A stretch of 64,000 bases of DNA from NCBI GenBank assembly GCA_050288705.1, contig JBNKEI010000033.1, forward strand, positions 27,343 through 91,342, given 5' to 3'. Source of the DNA: JBNKEI01 sp050288705 (GTDB taxonomy: Bacteria > Myxococcota > Myxococcia > Myxococcales > UBA5297). The position numbers were made by a program, and so were the translations under genes. The notes beneath the pieces are model-generated. The model had not been told where the DNA came from. It saw nothing but the letters and a program-made list of their open reading frames with translations, and did not search any database. Each line of letters starts with the position of its first letter. Position 1 is the first letter of the stretch. Positions 61,501-64,000 of this stretch are shown piece by piece.

Positions 61501-62138
61501 GACTGTTTCTCTAACACCCCTAATCGCTGGCCCAACTCGCGGGTTATGTCTCCCACACGCACCAGGTTTTGTTCGGTGTATTCCATCTTACGCTCAGCCG
61601 CTTTGCGCCTGCTCTTATAGCGAGTAATTCCCGCGGCTTCTTCAATTAGCGATCGCCGATCTTCTGGCTTGGAAGAAACTATTAGACCGATACGCCCCTG
61701 CTCGATAATGGAATAGGCTTTGGTGCCCACACCGGTCCCAAGAAAAAGCTCAGTTACATCCAAAAGACGGCAAGGTGTCTTATTAATCAGGTATTCAGAT
61801 TCCCCACTGCGGAATAGGCGCCGCGTAACCGAAATCTCGGAGAACTCTTGGTATTGAACTGGCACAGTGGCCGGCTGATCGTTGTAAAAGGTAATAGTTA
61901 CTTCTGCCATACCAAGAGCAGGTTTGCTTTCGCTACCAGCAAAAATAACGTCTTCCATGGAGCGTCCACGCAGATGCTTGGCTGACTGCTCTCCCATGGC
62001 CCAACGTATGGCGTCTACTACGTTTGATTTTCCACACCCATTTGGCCCCACCACTCCGGTAACGCCATCGCAGAACGAAAATACTACCCGTTCCATAAAC
62101 GATTTAAACCCACAGATATCGAGCCGTTTTACGCGCAT
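58539..62138 (-). CDS. smc: Chromosome partition protein SMC
   Basis: Bacterial condensin ATPase that organises and segregates the chromosome, normally with ScpA and ScpB (not in the window). The 1199-residue protein begins MRVKRLDICGFKSFMERVVF and has Walker A GPNGCGKS (31-38), coiled coils on each side of a central hinge (about 520-680: GRGVRAIMRDAQL to TGCMIGGIHEGAGV), and a C-terminal head with signature LLSGGEKALTAVALIFAIFL and Walker B CLLDEVDAPLDDANV. Length and domain order are standard. Confidence 0.96.
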   Translation of the reverse strand: MRVKRLDICGFKSFMERVVFSFCDGVTGVVGPNGCGKSNVVDAIRWAMGEQSAKHLRGRSMEDVIFAGSESKPALGMAEVTITFYNDQPATVPVQYQEFSEISVTRRLFRSGESEYLINKTPCRLLDVTELFLGTGVGTKAYSIIEQGRIGLIVSSKPEDRRSLIEEAAGITRYKSRRKAAERKMEYTEQNLVRVGDITRELGQRLGVLEKQSRKAEKYKRLKSEMKDIELHSAAHRYLELSAMIQAAHTAALAFTGEEKELAEKVKRAEKNIESARNKLQAKEKSLREMDEHAHQVDNDFRVGEANLEAYRREINEVHRRMEEAEKELVQVGETKTTLLQEQELLLTKKASLDELATDDDRRLIEVRDELARLAKEEAQVMERLEQERGFLVNSLSRMATGKSQIENLVKQRADLEARLHRAIEEREALQQQVRELEKARIGCTEKLGSARQIKLKLEEKRVGEEEALERSRCGFMEYEARLIQLREELVDRRSRLNSLREIQKNYEGCGRGVRAIMRDAQLDVRLKKGVRGLISDVLRTPLEMERAVEAVLGERLQAIVVSDQKKSLSLINYLRETGEGRGIFIPLTVAGEQQKIEPDISVPGVVGAAMEHIGYESEYENLVRHLLGNVVLVKDLESAVAYSQKGLSHTVVTLDGEVIEPTGCMIGGIHEGAGVGTLNKKREMVELEEKVRAMENDLAVTSEQHRRLGEEIEQMEGVLRGLSQDSHSEALTVVEQEKDLHKATDDLSRAREQVEKLSMEVDVMQLALSELSAEETSVAGQSAQAESERDGREARVRKLSEDLSSLKAQIAELNAERTGLQVKVATDFERRDSSEKNLSRVEASLLELEEREERLQSTVKEAQARRNQLEEKTVTTRVDLEQWSQDLEKVQQERKSLREHCEEQSRKLEAEEARIRETRKNWEALQGNLGTYSLKERENSLELTHLCDSIRDRYAVELSVELYDYHMRKPPTPEMEGKLRDLREQVERMGEINLTAIEEHEELAKRHEFLKKQKTDLEQSLAQLKRAIVRINKTSKERFDHAFGVVNEKFQQVFPRLFNGGRAGLVLVPSEDGSDPGIEIMAQPPGKKLQSVNLLSGGEKALTAVALIFAIFLIKPTPFCLLDEVDAPLDDANVDRYNDLVREMSKISQFILITHNKRTMQIADSLYGVTMEEPGISKLVSVKMTEQIQAETLTATTA

Positions 62139-62276
62139 AGGTCTTCCCTGCTATTTCGAAAGGGAAGATCGTGTTAGCACGCGCTCCGCAGGCAAGCAAG
62201 GGTTAACCCTTCTGGCTAACCCTTCTGGCTGTGGTGCAGAACTCCTACCACCACAAGCCATTGTGGATAAACGACT

Positions 62277-62465
62277 CTAGGCAAATATGTTCAAAATCGC
62301 CCCGGGTTTCTTCTGGTCGGCAGAAATACCAGGGGCGTTTGCCGTTGTATTAACTAGTTTATCGGTTGCTTTTGCTTGCGCCTTTTCAATCGCCTCCCGG
62401 CCTTCAGCCAACCGAGTCACGACTTTGTCCGCCAATGACGTCCCGCTCACCGGAGGTACGTTCAT
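62277..62465 (-). CDS. Small hypothetical protein
   Basis: A 62-residue product, MNVPPVSGTSLADKVVTRLA and then a Lys/Ala-rich helix, ending KPGAILNIFA. AAAGGAGG lies about eight bases before the ATG at 62465, which strongly supports translation; the frame upstream of it (to 62534) lacks support. It is hydrophilic, with one helix, no signal peptide. Divided from smc by 138 nt. No family recognised. Confidence 0.6.
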   Translation of the reverse strand: MNVPPVSGTSLADKVVTRLAEGREAIEKAQAKATDKLVNTTANAPGISADQKKPGAILNIFA

Positions 62466-62592
62466 GGAAGCATCCTCCTTTCTAAGCAATATCAGCAAGC
62501 ACAAGTCGGACCAGCCATTTTTGCGATTAGCCAAGTTTCCAAGCGAAACGTAAGCAATCGAAATAGCAAGAGCAGGGTCCCGGCACGTAGCG

Positions 62593-62652
62593 ACGGTGGA
62601 AAAAAGCCAGGATGAGTCATCCCTGTTTAGGGAGGCTTTGGCACCCCACCGT
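62593..62652 (+). other. Nested stem-loop structure upstream of lipoprotein gene
   Basis: ACGGTGG (62593-62599) pairs with CCACCGT (62646-62652); inside it AAAGCC (62603-62608) pairs with GGCTTT (62634-62639); and inside that TCCCT-GTTT-AGGGA (62620-62633) forms a hairpin that competes with GGAT/ATCC (62610-62622). It could act on either strand: leader of the plus-strand gene at 62676 or, read on the minus strand, an element ending in GGCTTTTTT before the small gene. No riboswitch class was recognised. Confidence 0.45.
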
Positions 62653-62675
62653 TCAAAAGTGATAAGAACTAACTA

Positions 62676-64000
62676 ATGAACACCTTCAAATTCTTATCCT
62701 GGGTATTGGTCGTCTATTCTATCGCCTCCTGTTCAAGCTCCGGTCGCTTTCATCGGGGAGCATTAGAGGTACCGACTCTCTATCAACCTACGCTCGATCT
62801 CAATAGACCGAGAATAGATTTTCCCAACAGCGAAACGTTTGCAGGCTTTGCCGCCTATCTTTTGAAATCCGATCCACTTAGCGCCCAAAAGCTTATCGAC
62901 CCATTAGCGCAGTCTCTTAATCCTTGGGCTCTATATGGAAAAGCAGAGTTGTTTCGTCGAAAGACCGACATCCGCGCCCGAGTCTTATACGAACTGCGCA
63001 TATGCACTGTTGCCGCTTCCCATCCCCTATGTGCGGTAGCGGCTCGCAATGTTTACTCTCTTACTGGAATTTCATCTAGCCTTGATCAGGCTATTGAAAC
63101 CAAAGCACGCCAGGCATTAGAAAACCAAGCGCCAGGAGATGCGGCATTTTTCCTGCGCCGTGCTATTGCCGCCGTCCGAAAGAATCAAGGAGACGAAGAA
63201 GAATACCGAAAGCTTTTAGCCCAGGCAGGAGTCTTGAGCCAAGCATCTCTCTGGGGACCTTATTCCCGGTATCAGCATCTAGACTGGAACAGCCGCTTTC
63301 CTCCCGAACAGGGAGATCTCCAATCACCGTTTGCAGGACCGCAGGGAAAAGTAATCGGAAGAAATGTGTGTTTTCCTTCTGGCCTTTTCTTTCTTTATAA
63401 AGAACCAACTACTGCTGATATCTATTATTGGGTGGTAGACATGGAAATCAGCGAAGATGCTGAATATCAGCTTCGCGTTTATGGTAAAAACTCTTTTCGA
63501 GTAACCATTGATGGAAATTTAGCTCTGGAAAGAAGCAATTTTGCTTCCTGGCCTTCGCAAGAACAAGTAGCCCAGGTATATTTAAAAAAGGGACGCCATC
63601 GTGTTTTGGCAAAAACTAATCGCACAAATGATCTATATGGAGGAACTCAGCTATTTCTTTCGCGCGCTGACGGTTCTCCTTCTGATTTAAGAATAAAACC
63701 TGGCCAAGGAGTATTCGCTACCATTCCGATTGAATTCCGGCCGCTGACTGCTGCTTACCCCAACGCACTTTCGCTTTTTAACACTTTAGAAAAAGAAGCA
63801 GGCACTTGCCTGGCTGCTTTTGTTGCCAGTAGAAATGCTCTTAATCATGATGCTGAAGGCGCGAAAGAATTAATTCTACGCGAAACTAAAATTAATTCTA
63901 CTGCACCGCTTTTGGTTTTACGGGCAGAAGCAAGCCTTGCTGACGCTTCTTTGCATTCAAAAATTGCGCAGGGACGGGCTCATCGTGATTTCGAGGCCGC
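62676..64000 (+). CDS. Large lipoprotein, 3' end outside the window
   Basis: An exported lipoprotein with signal peptide MNTFKFLSWVLVVYSIASC (Cys19), of which about 441 residues are seen. Residues 50-230 are helical and repeat-like (TPR- or Sel1-like: KLIDPLAQSLNPWALYGKAE). A beta-rich segment follows (YYWVVDMEISEDAEYQLRVY; FRVTIDGNLALERSN; YLKKGRHRVLAKTN) resembling a PA14-like or jelly-roll fold, then more helices. The frame is open at the edge. Large lipoproteins of this kind in deltaproteobacteria can carry C-terminal transglutaminase-like domains, but that part is out of view. Confidence 0.75.
   Translation, partial: MNTFKFLSWVLVVYSIASCSSSGRFHRGALEVPTLYQPTLDLNRPRIDFPNSETFAGFAAYLLKSDPLSAQKLIDPLAQSLNPWALYGKAELFRRKTDIRARVLYELRICTVAASHPLCAVAARNVYSLTGISSSLDQAIETKARQALENQAPGDAAFFLRRAIAAVRKNQGDEEEYRKLLAQAGVLSQASLWGPYSRYQHLDWNSRFPPEQGDLQSPFAGPQGKVIGRNVCFPSGLFFLYKEPTTADIYYWVVDMEISEDAEYQLRVYGKNSFRVTIDGNLALERSNFASWPSQEQVAQVYLKKGRHRVLAKTNRTNDLYGGTQLFLSRADGSPSDLRIKPGQGVFATIPIEFRPLTAAYPNALSLFNTLEKEAGTCLAAFVASRNALNHDAEGAKELILRETKINSTAPLLVLRAEASLADASLHSKIAQGRAHRDFEA

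Noticed and set aside
62595..62640. Hammerhead-ribozyme or c-di-GMP riboswitch resemblance
   Set aside because: The GATGAGTC and CCAAAGCCTCCC strings are similar to parts of those RNAs, but the other conserved core segments (GAAAC, or the AGGGCAAACC half) are missing.

Overview
The window looks like a chromosomal segment of a Gram-negative, deltaproteobacterium-type organism (Myxococcota or a related lineage). The signs are lipoproteins with lipoboxes, ADP-heptose (LPS) genes, hook genes flgD and flgE, a tetrahaem cytochrome, a response regulator of a style common in myxobacteria, and above all a three-gene set matching the myxobacterial PomY-PomZ-PomX cell-division positioning system. No phage, integron or CRISPR array was seen.

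Layout. 1-16.1 kb (minus strand) is the informational block: tRNA-Thr(TGT), tRNA-Tyr, tRNA-Gly, tRNA-Thr(GGT), rpmG, tRNA-Trp, secE, nusG, rplK, rplA, an L10 leader, rplJ, rplL, rpoB, rpoC, rpsL, rpsG and fusA (cut by the left edge). Near-consensus promoters precede the tRNA cluster, the L10 leader and rpsL. tuf is missing from its usual place between tRNA-Thr(GGT) and rpmG. 16.2-23.0 kb (minus) carries a response regulator, valS, nadC, a RimK-type ligase and rlmB behind one clear promoter. 23.1-29.4 kb (minus) holds a tetrahaem cytochrome, nagZ, a BatA/VWA membrane protein, a DUF58 protein and a histidine kinase.

29.5-30.0 kb is a decayed GIY-YIG gene framed by palindromic repeats; an inverted, deleted relative lies at 37.5-37.8 kb. 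30.1-33.7 kb (plus) is the Pom-like cluster: a coiled-coil/HEAT protein, a ParA-type ATPase with the PomZ signature residues at the same numbers as in Myxococcus, and a coiled-coil protein starting with a PomX-like basic peptide. Heptose genes with a glycosyltransferase follow on the minus strand, then methionine aminopeptidase, an AI-2E-type permease, flgD-flgE and two paralogous RTX-repeat lipoproteins. A vapBC toxin-antitoxin pair with a perfect palindromic operator, a Cys-rich lipoprotein, an unknown protein and pyrC come next.

49.2-55.2 kb (minus) is the best candidate for a poorly described system: a five-gene cluster of a coiled-coil protein with a PspA-like N-terminus, a PspA/IM30 (ESCRT-III superfamily) protein, a membrane-anchored substrate-binding/OmpA fusion, a two-helix membrane coiled-coil protein, and a classic-clade AAA ATPase. 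The layout suggests a membrane-repair device in which a periplasmic sensor is coupled to a PspA polymer remodelled by a dedicated AAA protein. The right end holds folK, dapB, recA (with a possible SOS dyad), an FHA protein, smc, a small unknown gene and the start of a large lipoprotein gene.
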